Both the position numbers and the translations under genes were made by a program. A stretch of DNA of 64,000 bases. Source: an uncultured Marinobacter sp. (lineage in GTDB: Bacteria; Pseudomonadota; Gammaproteobacteria; Pseudomonadales; Oleiphilaceae). The notes under the pieces were generated by a model that did not search any database, was not told the DNA's origin, and was given only the letters and a program-made list of their open reading frames with translations. The stretch spans positions 310,001 to 374,000 of the forward strand of contig NZ_CAMPJO010000003.1 in NCBI RefSeq assembly GCF_946886895.1, read 5' to 3'. Positions within the stretch are counted from its first letter, which is position 1. The number at the start of each line of letters is the position of its first letter. Positions 35,915 to 43,928 of the stretch are shown in pieces.

Positions 35915-36100
35915 GTCAGGCACGCCATTCCAATAGGTTGCTTTTAGGTGGGCTTCGGAGCCTAACACGGGAAAAGGGTCTCCTGACACTGTGCTTCTGT
36001 GCCTTATGCCTTGAGAAATGCCAGTAACGACAGGCCCGGGCAAACAATTTAAAATCATTCGGAACAAACAGCTTTGGCGTACAAACGACGAAGCTTTTGA

Positions 36101-36150
36101 GGTGAGCGATTTTCGCTCACCTTCCGATCAATTCTGAGCGGTTTTCGCTC
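36101..36150 (+). promoter_or_regulatory. Tandem dyads, probable upstream activator sites for the sigma-54 response regulator
   Basis: Two matching inverted repeats lie in a row: GGTGAGCG-ATTTT-CGCTCACC at 36,101-36,121 and GAGCG-GTTTT-CGCTC at 36,136-36,150. They share GAGCGRTTTTCGCTC, and their centres are 32 bp apart, about three helical turns, so they face the same side of the DNA. They lie roughly 84 and 116 bp before the transcription start predicted from the sigma-54 promoter, the usual place for NtrC-type activators. Binding by the regulator at 43,925 is inference. Confidence 0.6.
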
Positions 36151-36201
36151 GCGATGTGGCAACACCGTCCCTCCCTCCCCTTATTAACGGTGTTTTAGAG
36201 C

Positions 36202-36217
36202 TGGCCTCGCATTTGCT
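36202..36217 (+). promoter_or_regulatory. Sigma-54 promoter of the ABC-dehydrogenase-thioesterase operon
   Basis: TGGCCTCGCATTTGCT has the -24 GG and -12 GC with exactly ten bases between, and matches TGGC and TTGCW of the sigma-54 consensus; the middle A-C-G positions differ. It lies 127 bp upstream of the binding-protein start, with an AAGGAG ribosome site further down. A sigma-54 activator is encoded at the other end of the same cluster. Confidence 0.7.
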
Positions 36218-36343
36218 TACTTAGGTGTAGTTTCTCACCGAATTCCCAAACCGTCATTTGCTCTCCTCGGGGGGCGACACGGTAAATCTAATGGCTGAGC
36301 GCTCCGCCAGCCATTTTGCACAACAACAATCAAGGAGAACACA

Positions 36344-37666
36344 ATGGGACACCCCCTATCACAGGCAGGCCTGCGGCGTACGCTGCTGAGCACTGCCACT
36401 TCCATCGCACTGGTATCCGCTGGCTTCATAGGCATCAGCCAGGCTGCTCATGCCGAGGACACCTTCAAGGTGGGCCTGGTTACATTCCTGTCCGGTGGCG
36501 CATCAGGGCCATTCGGCGTGCCTGCCGCACAAGCGGCTGAAACTGTCATCAAGGCCATTAATGCCGGTGAGTTGCCTGCCCCTTACGACAGCGCCGGGAT
36601 AAACGGCCTGCAGCTTGAGTCCGTGGTCATCGACGAGGCAGGCGGCCCCACCAAGCAGGTGGAGGAGTACCGCAACCTGGTTCAGCGCCAGGACGTCAAT
36701 GCTGTTATCGGTTATATCTCCAGCGGTGACTGCCTTGCAGTCGGCCCGGTCGCGGAAGAGATGAAGACCTTTACCATAGCCTTCGACTGTGGCACACCGA
36801 GACTGTTTGAAGAGGTCAGCAATCCGAAATATCTGTTCCGTACCGGACTGGATGCGGTCGCGGATAACGTCGGCGCCGCACACTATCTGAAAGATGCCAA
36901 TTTCGACATCCAGCGGTTGGCAGGTATCCAGCAGAACTACGCCTGGGGACAGGACTCCTGGCAGGACTTCACGCTGTCCATGCAACAGCTGATGCCGGAT
37001 GTCGAAATCGTGGATAACCAGACACCGCAGATCTTCCAGGGCAATTACGGTACCGAGATTTCGGCTCTGCAGACCAGCCGCCCGGACGTTATCCATTCCA
37101 GTATGTGGGGTGGTGACATGGAAGCGTTTGTGGCCCAGGCCAGTGTCCGCGGTCTGCTTGACCAGGCCACGGCGATCCTGACCACCGGCGAGTCCGGCCT
37201 GCACCGTTTCGAGAATCAGGCGCCCAACGGCACCATCCTGGGCGGTCGCGGCCCCTTCGGCGGTTTCATGCCGGAAAACGATCTGAGCGAGTGGTTCTCC
37301 AAGGCCTATGAAGCCGAACATGGCACTCCGCCAAGTTATCCGGCATCGAAAATGGCGCAGGCCCTGCTCGGCCTGAAATACGCCGCGGACAATTCCGGCG
37401 CCGACGGGCTTCCAACCAGCGAGCAACTGGCAGCCACCCTCAAAGGCGCCACCTTTGAATCTGTCAGCGGTACCGTGAAGATGGCCCTGGCAGGCGGCCA
37501 CCAGGCCATGCAGCCGATGCTCTACGGCGAGTACCACTATTCGCCAGACACCGGCCCCGAGCTGCGTAACGTGCGCGCCTACAAAGGCGAATGTGTGTCT
37601 CCACCTGACGGCCAGGACGCTCAGGAATGGATCAAGGCAGGGTTCCCCGGAGCCGACTGCGACTGA
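36344..37666 (+). CDS. ABC transporter substrate-binding protein, branched-chain amino acid/amide type
   Basis: A 440-residue periplasmic binding protein of the Peripla_BP_6 (LivJ/AmiC-like) family, with a long signal sequence ending near QAAHAED. Visible blocks are VGLVTFLSGGASGPFG, LESVVIDEAGGPTKQVEEYRNLV, VIGYISSGDCLAVGPVA and ASKMAQALLGLKYA. Two cysteine pairs (GDC ... FDCG and GEC ... ADC) may form disulphides. It delivers an unknown small molecule to the LivHMGF-type permease encoded downstream. AAGGAG precedes the ATG. It is the first gene after the sigma-54 promoter. Confidence 0.9.
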   Translation: MGHPLSQAGLRRTLLSTATSIALVSAGFIGISQAAHAEDTFKVGLVTFLSGGASGPFGVPAAQAAETVIKAINAGELPAPYDSAGINGLQLESVVIDEAGGPTKQVEEYRNLVQRQDVNAVIGYISSGDCLAVGPVAEEMKTFTIAFDCGTPRLFEEVSNPKYLFRTGLDAVADNVGAAHYLKDANFDIQRLAGIQQNYAWGQDSWQDFTLSMQQLMPDVEIVDNQTPQIFQGNYGTEISALQTSRPDVIHSSMWGGDMEAFVAQASVRGLLDQATAILTTGESGLHRFENQAPNGTILGGRGPFGGFMPENDLSEWFSKAYEAEHGTPPSYPASKMAQALLGLKYAADNSGADGLPTSEQLAATLKGATFESVSGTVKMALAGGHQAMQPMLYGEYHYSPDTGPELRNVRAYKGECVSPPDGQDAQEWIKAGFPGADCD

Positions 37667-37729
37667 TCCATGAAACCGTTCCGGCAACTTACGGGTTGCC
37701 GGTATTTCGGCTAACAGGAGTACACACAG

Positions 37730-38629
37730 ATGTTAACCGTCTGGGCGATTCTTATTGACGGGCTTCTCTATGCCTCGTGGTTGTTTCTGGTCGCTGCGGG
37801 GCTGACCGTTATTTACGGTGTTATGCGCATTCTGAACATGGCCCATGGCAGCCTCTATGCCCTGGGTGCTTACGCAGCGGCTTCGGCACTTGGCTGGTAT
37901 TACAACGGGGTGGGTGACCAGCTGTGGATAGCACTGGCGATGATCGCGGTCTGCGCGGTCGCCATCGGCGCCCTGGCCGGGGTGATTATGGAGCGCGGGG
38001 TGTTACGGCTGATGTATGGTCGCGACGAAGTACTGATGCTGATCGTTACCTTTGCCATGCTGCTGATCCTCGAAGACGTGATGAAACTTATCTGGGGAAC
38101 CACGCCTTACTTCGCCTATCAGCCCTATGCGGCGATGGGGCGTTTCAATATTGGTGTACTGACGGTATCCGGTTATCAGTTGATGGTGGTGGGTGTGTCT
38201 GCGGTCGTGGGCCTGGCGCTCTGGTTCTGGCTGGAGCGTACCAAGATCGGCAAAATCCTGCGGTCGATCATTCATGATCGCGAGGTATCCGAAGCCATGG
38301 GCGTCAATGTGCGGCGGATGTTCACCATTACCTTCATGATTGGCGCGGCCCTTGGCGCTATCGCAGGCGGTGTTACCGCGCCCATTATTTCCGTGGTGCC
38401 CGGGGTAGGCGTGGAAGTTATCGTGGTCGCCTTTGCGGTGGTGGTAACCGGCGGCCTGGGCAGCATCACCGGGGCCGCCATCGGCGCCCTGATTGTCGGC
38501 CTGGCGCGCGCTATCTCCATTCACACCATGCCGGAACTGGAACTGTTCATCGTTTACGCCGTTATGGCGGCGGTGCTTATTTTCCGGCCCCATGGGCTGT
38601 TCGGCCAAGCCGTCGCGAGGAAGATCTGA
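37730..38629 (+). CDS. ABC transporter permease, LivH type
   Basis: A 299-residue inner-membrane permease with about eight helices. Family motifs are LYASWLFLVAAGLTVIYGVMRILNMAHG near the N-terminus, the coupling region RTKIGKILRSIIHDREVSEAMGVNV and the conserved GGLGSITGAAIGALIVGLAR. It is typical of the branched-chain amino acid (HAAT) class. AGGAG precedes the ATG. Its stop TGA overlaps the livM-type start as TGATG, so the two permease subunits are coupled. It forms a heterodimer with the next subunit. Confidence 0.92.
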   Translation: MLTVWAILIDGLLYASWLFLVAAGLTVIYGVMRILNMAHGSLYALGAYAAASALGWYYNGVGDQLWIALAMIAVCAVAIGALAGVIMERGVLRLMYGRDEVLMLIVTFAMLLILEDVMKLIWGTTPYFAYQPYAAMGRFNIGVLTVSGYQLMVVGVSAVVGLALWFWLERTKIGKILRSIIHDREVSEAMGVNVRRMFTITFMIGAALGAIAGGVTAPIISVVPGVGVEVIVVAFAVVVTGGLGSITGAAIGALIVGLARAISIHTMPELELFIVYAVMAAVLIFRPHGLFGQAVARKI

Positions 38630-39570
38630 TGGGACTGCAAAAATCAGAAATCATGCTGGTCGTTGCGGCCGTTGTGATCACGTTAGTGTCGTTTGTCATT
38701 CCAGACTGGCTGGCATTCACCACGACCCTCGCCATCGCCAGCGCTATGGTCGTACTCGGTGTTGTCATGCTGATGCGGGCCGGGCTGGTGTCCTTTGGCC
38801 AGGGTCTGTATTACTGCATCGGTGGTTATGCGGTCGGCATGGGCGGCCGTTTTCTGGGCATCACCGACGCCCTGGTGCTGATTGGTATGGGGGTCGCGGT
38901 GACCGTCGCCCTTGCCATGCTGCTTGGTTTGTTGCTGACCCGCTACCGGGAAATTTTCTTTGCCATGCTGACCCTGGCGTTTTCGATGATTCTCTACGGC
39001 ATTCTGGTCAAAAGCCAGGACCTGGGCAGTACCGATGGCTTTGGCGTCGGTAGCTGGACGCTGCTATGGTTCGACCCGGAGGACAGCGAAGGCAGCAACA
39101 CTGTGCTCTGGCTTGCCACCGCCGTGGGCCTGGCGGTGGCGCTGTTTCTCAACCGCTACTTCGGATCGGCCATTGGCCTGGCCTGCGAGGCCATTCGCGA
39201 GAACGAAGTCCGGGTGGAATACATGGGCATGTCCCGTCGCCAGATTCTGTACATCAACTACGTGATTGCCGCTGCGATAGGCTCCATCGGCGGTTCCCTG
39301 ACGTCACTGGCCGCGGGCCACGTCGATCCCACCATGGCGTACTGGACCATCTCCGGCGAGTTTGTGTTTATTGCACTGCTGGGCGGCACCGGCCATGTGG
39401 CCGCGTCGTTCATCGCTGCGATGATTTTCATCATGGTCAGAACCTACGCCGTCGAGCTCTTCCCCAACTCCTGGCAACTGATTCTCGGCACGGTGTTGCT
39501 GCTGATCATCCTGTTCCTGCCCAAGGGCATCTGGAGCCTGTTCACCCGTAAGCGGAGGGTCGTATCATGA
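38629..39570 (+). CDS. ABC transporter permease, LivM type
   Basis: A 313-residue permease subunit, the LivM partner. It has about nine helices, with MLMRAGLVSFGQGLYYCIGGY, LLLTRYREIFFAMLTLAFSM, the coupling helix GLACEAIRENEVRVEYMGM, and YVIAAAIGSIGGSLTSLAAG. It completes the transmembrane pore with the LivH-type subunit. Its end overlaps the first ATPase gene by 4 bp (ATGA). Length and motif order are normal for the branched-chain class. Confidence 0.92.
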   Translation: MGLQKSEIMLVVAAVVITLVSFVIPDWLAFTTTLAIASAMVVLGVVMLMRAGLVSFGQGLYYCIGGYAVGMGGRFLGITDALVLIGMGVAVTVALAMLLGLLLTRYREIFFAMLTLAFSMILYGILVKSQDLGSTDGFGVGSWTLLWFDPEDSEGSNTVLWLATAVGLAVALFLNRYFGSAIGLACEAIRENEVRVEYMGMSRRQILYINYVIAAAIGSIGGSLTSLAAGHVDPTMAYWTISGEFVFIALLGGTGHVAASFIAAMIFIMVRTYAVELFPNSWQLILGTVLLLIILFLPKGIWSLFTRKRRVVS

Positions 39571-40373
39571 CCGACATTCTGAAAACGGAAGGACTGTCCA
39601 GATACTTCGGTGCCGTGGTCGCCGCGGAAGACATCAACGTGACCATCACCGAAGGGGAAATTGTTGGAGTCATCGGTTCCAACGGGGCAGGCAAGACCAC
39701 CTTCATCAATATGGTTACCGGCTACCTGCCACCATCGGCAGGTAGCATCGCCTTTGATGGACACCCGATCAAAGGCCTGGGACCGCGCAAGCTGATGCGC
39801 AGAGGACTCTCGCGTTCGTTCCAGATTCCGCAGCTATTCCTTGAACTGTCGGTGCTGGACAACCTGTCGATGGCATTATCAGCATCGGAACACCGACACC
39901 TGGAGATGTTTCGGCCGGTGCGCACGCCCGAACGGATCGCGGCGGCGGACGAAATCCTGGCCCAGATGGGTATTACCCAGTACCGGGATGAAATGGTCAC
40001 TGCCATGCCCCAGGGCGCCCGTAAACTTCTGGATATTGCCATTGCCATGCTGGCCGATCCGCGCATGCTGTTGCTGGACGAACCTACCAGCGGTGTCAGC
40101 ACCGATGAAAAACACACCCTTATGGACACCGTCATGGAAGTGGTGAAGCGGCGCGGCCTGACGGTGCTGTTCGTCGAACACGATATGGAGATCGTACGCA
40201 AATACGTCACCCGTGTGCTGGCCTTTGCCAGCGGCGTCGTCATCAAGGACGGCCCGGTAGAAGACGTTCTGGCCGACGAACAGGTGCAGGAACTGGTCAC
40301 CGGCAAGCGCCAGCAGAAGCCCACTGAAGCCAAAGACAATACCCAAGACGAAACCCAAAAAGGGGGCGCCTGA
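39567..40373 (+). CDS. ABC transporter ATP-binding protein, LivG type
   Basis: A 268-residue ATPase of the LivG type. Walker A is GSNGAGKTTFINMVTG and Walker B is MLLLDEPTSG. The signature loop between them reads MPQGARKLLDIAIAM, a variant of LSGGQ with P-Q-G-A-R, which is common in LivG-type proteins. The switch histidine is in VLFVEHDMEIV. It hydrolyses ATP at the cytoplasmic face to drive import. It is followed after one base by the second ATPase gene. Confidence 0.92.
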   Translation: MTDILKTEGLSRYFGAVVAAEDINVTITEGEIVGVIGSNGAGKTTFINMVTGYLPPSAGSIAFDGHPIKGLGPRKLMRRGLSRSFQIPQLFLELSVLDNLSMALSASEHRHLEMFRPVRTPERIAAADEILAQMGITQYRDEMVTAMPQGARKLLDIAIAMLADPRMLLLDEPTSGVSTDEKHTLMDTVMEVVKRRGLTVLFVEHDMEIVRKYVTRVLAFASGVVIKDGPVEDVLADEQVQELVTGKRQQKPTEAKDNTQDETQKGGA

Positions 40374-40374
40374 T

Positions 40375-41031
40375 ATGAGCCTCAAGATTGTGAATCTGGA
40401 CGTCTCGATCGAGCGCATCGGCATACTGAGGCAGGTCAACATGGAGATCCCGGCAGGCAAAATGGCTGGCCTGATCGGCCATAACGGCGCGGGGAAAACC
40501 ACCTTCATCAGGGCCATTATGGGGCTGCTCCCGGCCGATTTCGGCTCCATTGAGTTCAAGGGTGAGGATCTGACCAGAAAGGCCTCCCACCAGCGTGCCA
40601 AGCTCGGTATCAGTTATATGCCGGAAGATCGCAGGCTTATACCGGAGCTGACGGTGACCGAGAACATTCTGATGCCCGCCTGGGCCAACGGAATTAAAGA
40701 TGGCGACAAACGCCTGCAATGGATTTATTCGCTGATGCCGGAAATCGCTGATTTCGGCGAACGCAAAGCCCTGCAGCTGTCCGGCGGCCAGCAAAAACTG
40801 GTGGCACTGGGCCGGGCGCTGATACCCGGGCGGCAGTTAATCCTGCTGGATGAGCCCTTCGAAGGGGTTGCACCGGTGCTGGCCCAACGCCTGTCTTCGG
40901 TCATTGGTGACCTGAGAGGCGAAGGCCTGACGGTTCTGATCGCCGAATCCGATGATACCCACTCCGCAGAACTGGTCGACAGTACCTGCCGCATCGAGCG
41001 GGGTGAAGTCACCCTCACTACAGGAGAATAA
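40375..41031 (+). CDS. ABC transporter ATP-binding protein, LivF type
   Basis: A 218-residue ATPase of the LivF type. Walker A is GHNGAGKTTFIRAIMG, the signature is QLSGGQQKLVALGRAL, and Walker B is QLILLDEPFEGVAP. The switch position, normally histidine, reads IAESDDTHS, with serine before the Asp pair. The neighbouring signature and Walker motifs are intact, so I expect it to work in a dimer with the LivG-type subunit. It follows that gene by one base and precedes the dehydrogenase gene by 2 bp, all in one operon. Confidence 0.9.
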   Translation: MSLKIVNLDVSIERIGILRQVNMEIPAGKMAGLIGHNGAGKTTFIRAIMGLLPADFGSIEFKGEDLTRKASHQRAKLGISYMPEDRRLIPELTVTENILMPAWANGIKDGDKRLQWIYSLMPEIADFGERKALQLSGGQQKLVALGRALIPGRQLILLDEPFEGVAPVLAQRLSSVIGDLRGEGLTVLIAESDDTHSAELVDSTCRIERGEVTLTTGE

Positions 41032-41033
41032 CA

Positions 41034-42164
41034 ATGAAAATTCGCGCAGCCGTTTTACAGTCCATTGGTGCGCAGCGACCGTACCAGGACACCCGCCCCC
41101 TGGTCATCGAAGAGCTGGAGCTGGACCCGCCCGGCGACAACGAGGTACTGGTGCAGATCAAGGCCGCTGGACTTTGCCATTCCGACCTTTCGGTGATTGA
41201 TGGTAATCGCCCCCGGCCGGTGCCCATGGCCCTGGGCCATGAAGCAGCCGGGATCGTCAAAGCCGTGGGCAGCGGCGTTCGTGACCTCAAAGAGGGCGAC
41301 CATGTGGTAGCGGTCTTCGTGCCCAGCTGCGGTCATTGTTCGCCCTGCGCCGAAGGTCGGCCCGCTCTGTGTGAACCCGCCGCCAAAACCAATAACGCCG
41401 GTACTCTGGTCAGCGGTGATCATCGCCTGCATCGCGCCGACGGCACGCCGATCAACCATCATCTGGGGGTCTCGGCGTTTGCCGATCATGCGGTGGTTTC
41501 CCGGGATTCCCTGGTCAGAGTTGACCCGGACCTGCCGTTCCATCACGCCGCGCTGTTTGGTTGCGCGGTGCTGACCGGCGTTGGCGCAGCCATCAACTCA
41601 GCCAATATAAAGGCCGGGCAAACGGTTGCTGTGATCGGGCTCGGGGGAGTGGGGCTGAACAGTGTGCTGGGAGCCCTGGTCGCCGGCGCCAGTGACGTGG
41701 TCGCCATTGACCTGGATGATGGCAAGCTGGAGCTGGCGAAGGAGTTGGGGGCCTCCCATACCTTCAACAGCAAGGACCCGGACTGCGTCGATAAAATCAA
41801 GGCGCTGACCAACGGCGGCGTGGACTGCGCCATCGAAATGGCGGGCTCGGAAAAAGCCCTGGAGCTTGCATACCTGATTACCCGCCGCGGCGGCACAACC
41901 GTAACCGGCGGGCTCGCTCATCCGGAAAGGAAAGTGGCGATCCAGCAGGTCAGCCTGGTGGCCGAGGAGCGCACGCTCAAAGGCAGTTATGTTGGCAGCT
42001 GTGTGCCCGTGCGCGATGTCGCCCGCTATGTATCGCTGTTCCGGCAGGGTAAATTGCCGGTGGACAAACTGTTGACCCACACACTGACCCTGGACCAGAT
42101 TAACGAGGGCTTCGAACGCCTCGCCGCCGGCCGGGCCGTCCGACAGGTGATCGAATTCAAATGA
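41034..42164 (+). CDS. Zinc-dependent alcohol dehydrogenase, MDR family
   Basis: A 376-residue medium-chain alcohol dehydrogenase. The catalytic zinc ligands are visible: cysteine in GLCHSDLSV, His-Glu in GHEAAGIV, and cysteine in ALFGCAVLTGVG. The structural zinc lobe is CGHCSPCAEGRPALC, and the NAD-binding fold is VIGLGGVGLNSVLGAL. It oxidises or reduces an alcohol/aldehyde pair with NAD(H); the substrate is unknown. Its gene starts 2 bp after the LivF-type ATPase gene, so import and oxidation are co-expressed. This suggests the imported compound, or its first product, is an alcohol or aldehyde. Confidence 0.92.
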   Translation: MKIRAAVLQSIGAQRPYQDTRPLVIEELELDPPGDNEVLVQIKAAGLCHSDLSVIDGNRPRPVPMALGHEAAGIVKAVGSGVRDLKEGDHVVAVFVPSCGHCSPCAEGRPALCEPAAKTNNAGTLVSGDHRLHRADGTPINHHLGVSAFADHAVVSRDSLVRVDPDLPFHHAALFGCAVLTGVGAAINSANIKAGQTVAVIGLGGVGLNSVLGALVAGASDVVAIDLDDGKLELAKELGASHTFNSKDPDCVDKIKALTNGGVDCAIEMAGSEKALELAYLITRRGGTTVTGGLAHPERKVAIQQVSLVAEERTLKGSYVGSCVPVRDVARYVSLFRQGKLPVDKLLTHTLTLDQINEGFERLAAGRAVRQVIEFK

Positions 42165-42210
42165 CGGGTATGATGGGCAAATCTCAAGCCTTATCAACGG
42201 AGATTTCCGG

Positions 42211-42648
42211 ATGCCCCGAAAGACACAGTTAACACGGGAAGATTTTGCGGATTTTCAGCCCATTACAACCCGCTGGGCAGACAATGACGTCTATGGTCAC
42301 GTCAATAACGTGACCTATTACGCCTGGTTTGATACCGCAGCCAACCGTTACCTGATCGAAGCCGGAGGGCTAGACATTCACCACAGCCCGCTTGTGGCCT
42401 ATGTGGTGAGCTCTCACTGTGATTACTTCCGGCCGGTGGCCTATCCCGAGCGTATTGAAGCCGCGTTGCGGGTGACCCATCTCGGGCGTAGTTACATCAA
42501 CTGGGAGATCGGGATTTTTCCGGAGGGTGCGGACACCGCCTGCGCCCAGGGCAGCCTGGTGCACGTGTTCGTGGAACAGGCCAGCCAGACTTCGGCGGCC
42601 ATCCCGGAACCGGTTCGCCAGGCGCTGGAACGACTGGTGGTTGGTTAG
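42211..42648 (+). CDS. Acyl-CoA thioesterase, 4HBT hot-dog family
   Basis: A 145-residue hot-dog thioesterase of the 4HBT type, with the catalytic motif TTRWADNDVYGHVNNVTYYAWFD near the N-terminus (aspartate and histidine as in YbgC/4HBT enzymes) and the second strand SHCDYFRPVAYPERIEAAL. It releases free acids from a CoA thioester. It follows the dehydrogenase by 46 bp in the sigma-54 operon, so it may act on a CoA ester formed from the oxidised substrate. Its TAG stop overlaps the TAA of the convergent binding-protein gene. Confidence 0.9.
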   Translation: MPRKTQLTREDFADFQPITTRWADNDVYGHVNNVTYYAWFDTAANRYLIEAGGLDIHHSPLVAYVVSSHCDYFRPVAYPERIEAALRVTHLGRSYINWEIGIFPEGADTACAQGSLVHVFVEQASQTSAAIPEPVRQALERLVVG

Positions 42649-43928
42649 CGGCTGCCACGCCTACGTTCTACCAGTTCTGGTGAAGGCTTCAGCAACTCGG
42701 CGTCATACACCACCCAGTCACCCAGCATAACGTGGGTGGGCGGGTAGTGGTCGCTGGGGACGGGTTGGCCAATGGCCTGGGCCTGCACAATCTGGTGGGT
42801 TTCGGCATCAATGTAGGAAGTAAACCCTTCAGGGTCTTTGGGGAGTTCAATTTCCAGCCCTTCCAGGGCCTTGATCATGGCGTCGGTATCCGAGACGTCC
42901 CCGACCATACCGACCGCCTTTGCAATAACCATCATGCCGGCATAGGCACCTTGCGCCGAATAACTCGGGTAACGGCCAGACAGCGCGTGAAACGCCTGCA
43001 CGAACCGGCGATTCCGCTCGGTGGCGGGCCAGTTAAGGTGGTGGCGGGCGGACAGGATCAGGCCCGGCGGTGGATTCTTGCCCAACGCCACGAGGGTATC
43101 GTAATTGCCTCCGGTGTCGAAGTTTGCGACCGGCATTTTCCGGAACAGATCGGTGGTGCGGGCTTGTTCGATAAAAGCATTGAAATCACCGCCCCACAGC
43201 GCGGTGACCAGTATATCTGGCGGAGACTCCAGCAGTGACTGGATGTAGAGGGTGTAATCGGGTTCGTAGAGTTTAGGCCAGTACTGGCCGACTACCTGAT
43301 ACTCCACCCCGAGCATTTCCAGTGCCTGCCGCAGGTCACGCCAGGCCACACGCCCGTACTCGTAGTCCGGCCCCAGGAAGGCCAGTGTCCGCCAGCCGGT
43401 TTTCGCCTGTAACTCCTTGAGATAGCGGGCACCGGCGGCGTGGGAATACCAGGTATCGCTGGACACCCGGAAATAATAGCGGTGGCCTTCCTCCAGCACA
43501 CTGCGGGAGCTGGCGTGGTCGGTGCCAATCATAATAATGCGCCGGTCCCGGGCAACGCGGCTGACCGCAAGCCCTACCCCGGAGCTGACCACACCGCAGA
43601 GAATATCGGCCTGATCAGTCTCGATAAAATTCTCCGCCATCTGCACGGCAAATGACGCCTTGGACCGGGAATCGTCCACAATGACTCTAAGCTTTGGGGC
43701 ATGGGGCTGCCGTGCCAGCTCCGCCAAAGCCACCCGAATCCCTGTAATACTGTCGCGGCCATAGCTGGCCGGGCGCCCTGTCATCGGGTACATGCAGGCC
43801 ACGGTCACGTCCGCTTCGGCGGCTGAGGCTCCGAGTTCTACCCGTCCGGCAGGCTCGGTGGCAGCGGCGCTTTCGACCGCCGCCAGCAGGCTGATGACCA
43901 GCCCTGCCAGTTTGCCCCACTGGATCAT
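42645..43928 (-). CDS. Second periplasmic substrate-binding protein, co-transcribed with the sensor kinase
   Basis: A 427-residue Peripla_BP_6 (AmiC/urea-amide type) binding protein with a signal peptide (LAGLVISLLAAVESAAATEP). Blocks include VACMYPMTGRPASYGRDSITG, CGVVSSGVGLAVSRVARDRR, FLGPDYEYGRVAWRDLRQAL and NFDTGGNYDTLVALG. Its start overlaps the stop of the sigma-54 regulator by 4 bp (ATGA), so it is translated with the two-component system and not with the transporter. That points to a sensing role, the protein presenting ligand to the kinase, although it could also feed the importer. It ends by overlapping the thioesterase stop. Confidence 0.88.
   Translation of the reverse strand: MIQWGKLAGLVISLLAAVESAAATEPAGRVELGASAAEADVTVACMYPMTGRPASYGRDSITGIRVALAELARQPHAPKLRVIVDDSRSKASFAVQMAENFIETDQADILCGVVSSGVGLAVSRVARDRRIIMIGTDHASSRSVLEEGHRYYFRVSSDTWYSHAAGARYLKELQAKTGWRTLAFLGPDYEYGRVAWRDLRQALEMLGVEYQVVGQYWPKLYEPDYTLYIQSLLESPPDILVTALWGGDFNAFIEQARTTDLFRKMPVANFDTGGNYDTLVALGKNPPPGLILSARHHLNWPATERNRRFVQAFHALSGRYPSYSAQGAYAGMMVIAKAVGMVGDVSDTDAMIKALEGLEIELPKDPEGFTSYIDAETHQIVQAQAIGQPVPSDHYPPTHVMLGDWVVYDAELLKPSPELVERRRGSR

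Noticed and set aside
35270..36343. The DUF2750 gene and kinase remnant as part of a defence or toxin island
   Set aside because: No toxin, immunity, nuclease or mobile-element gene is visible nearby, so there is no support for such a role.
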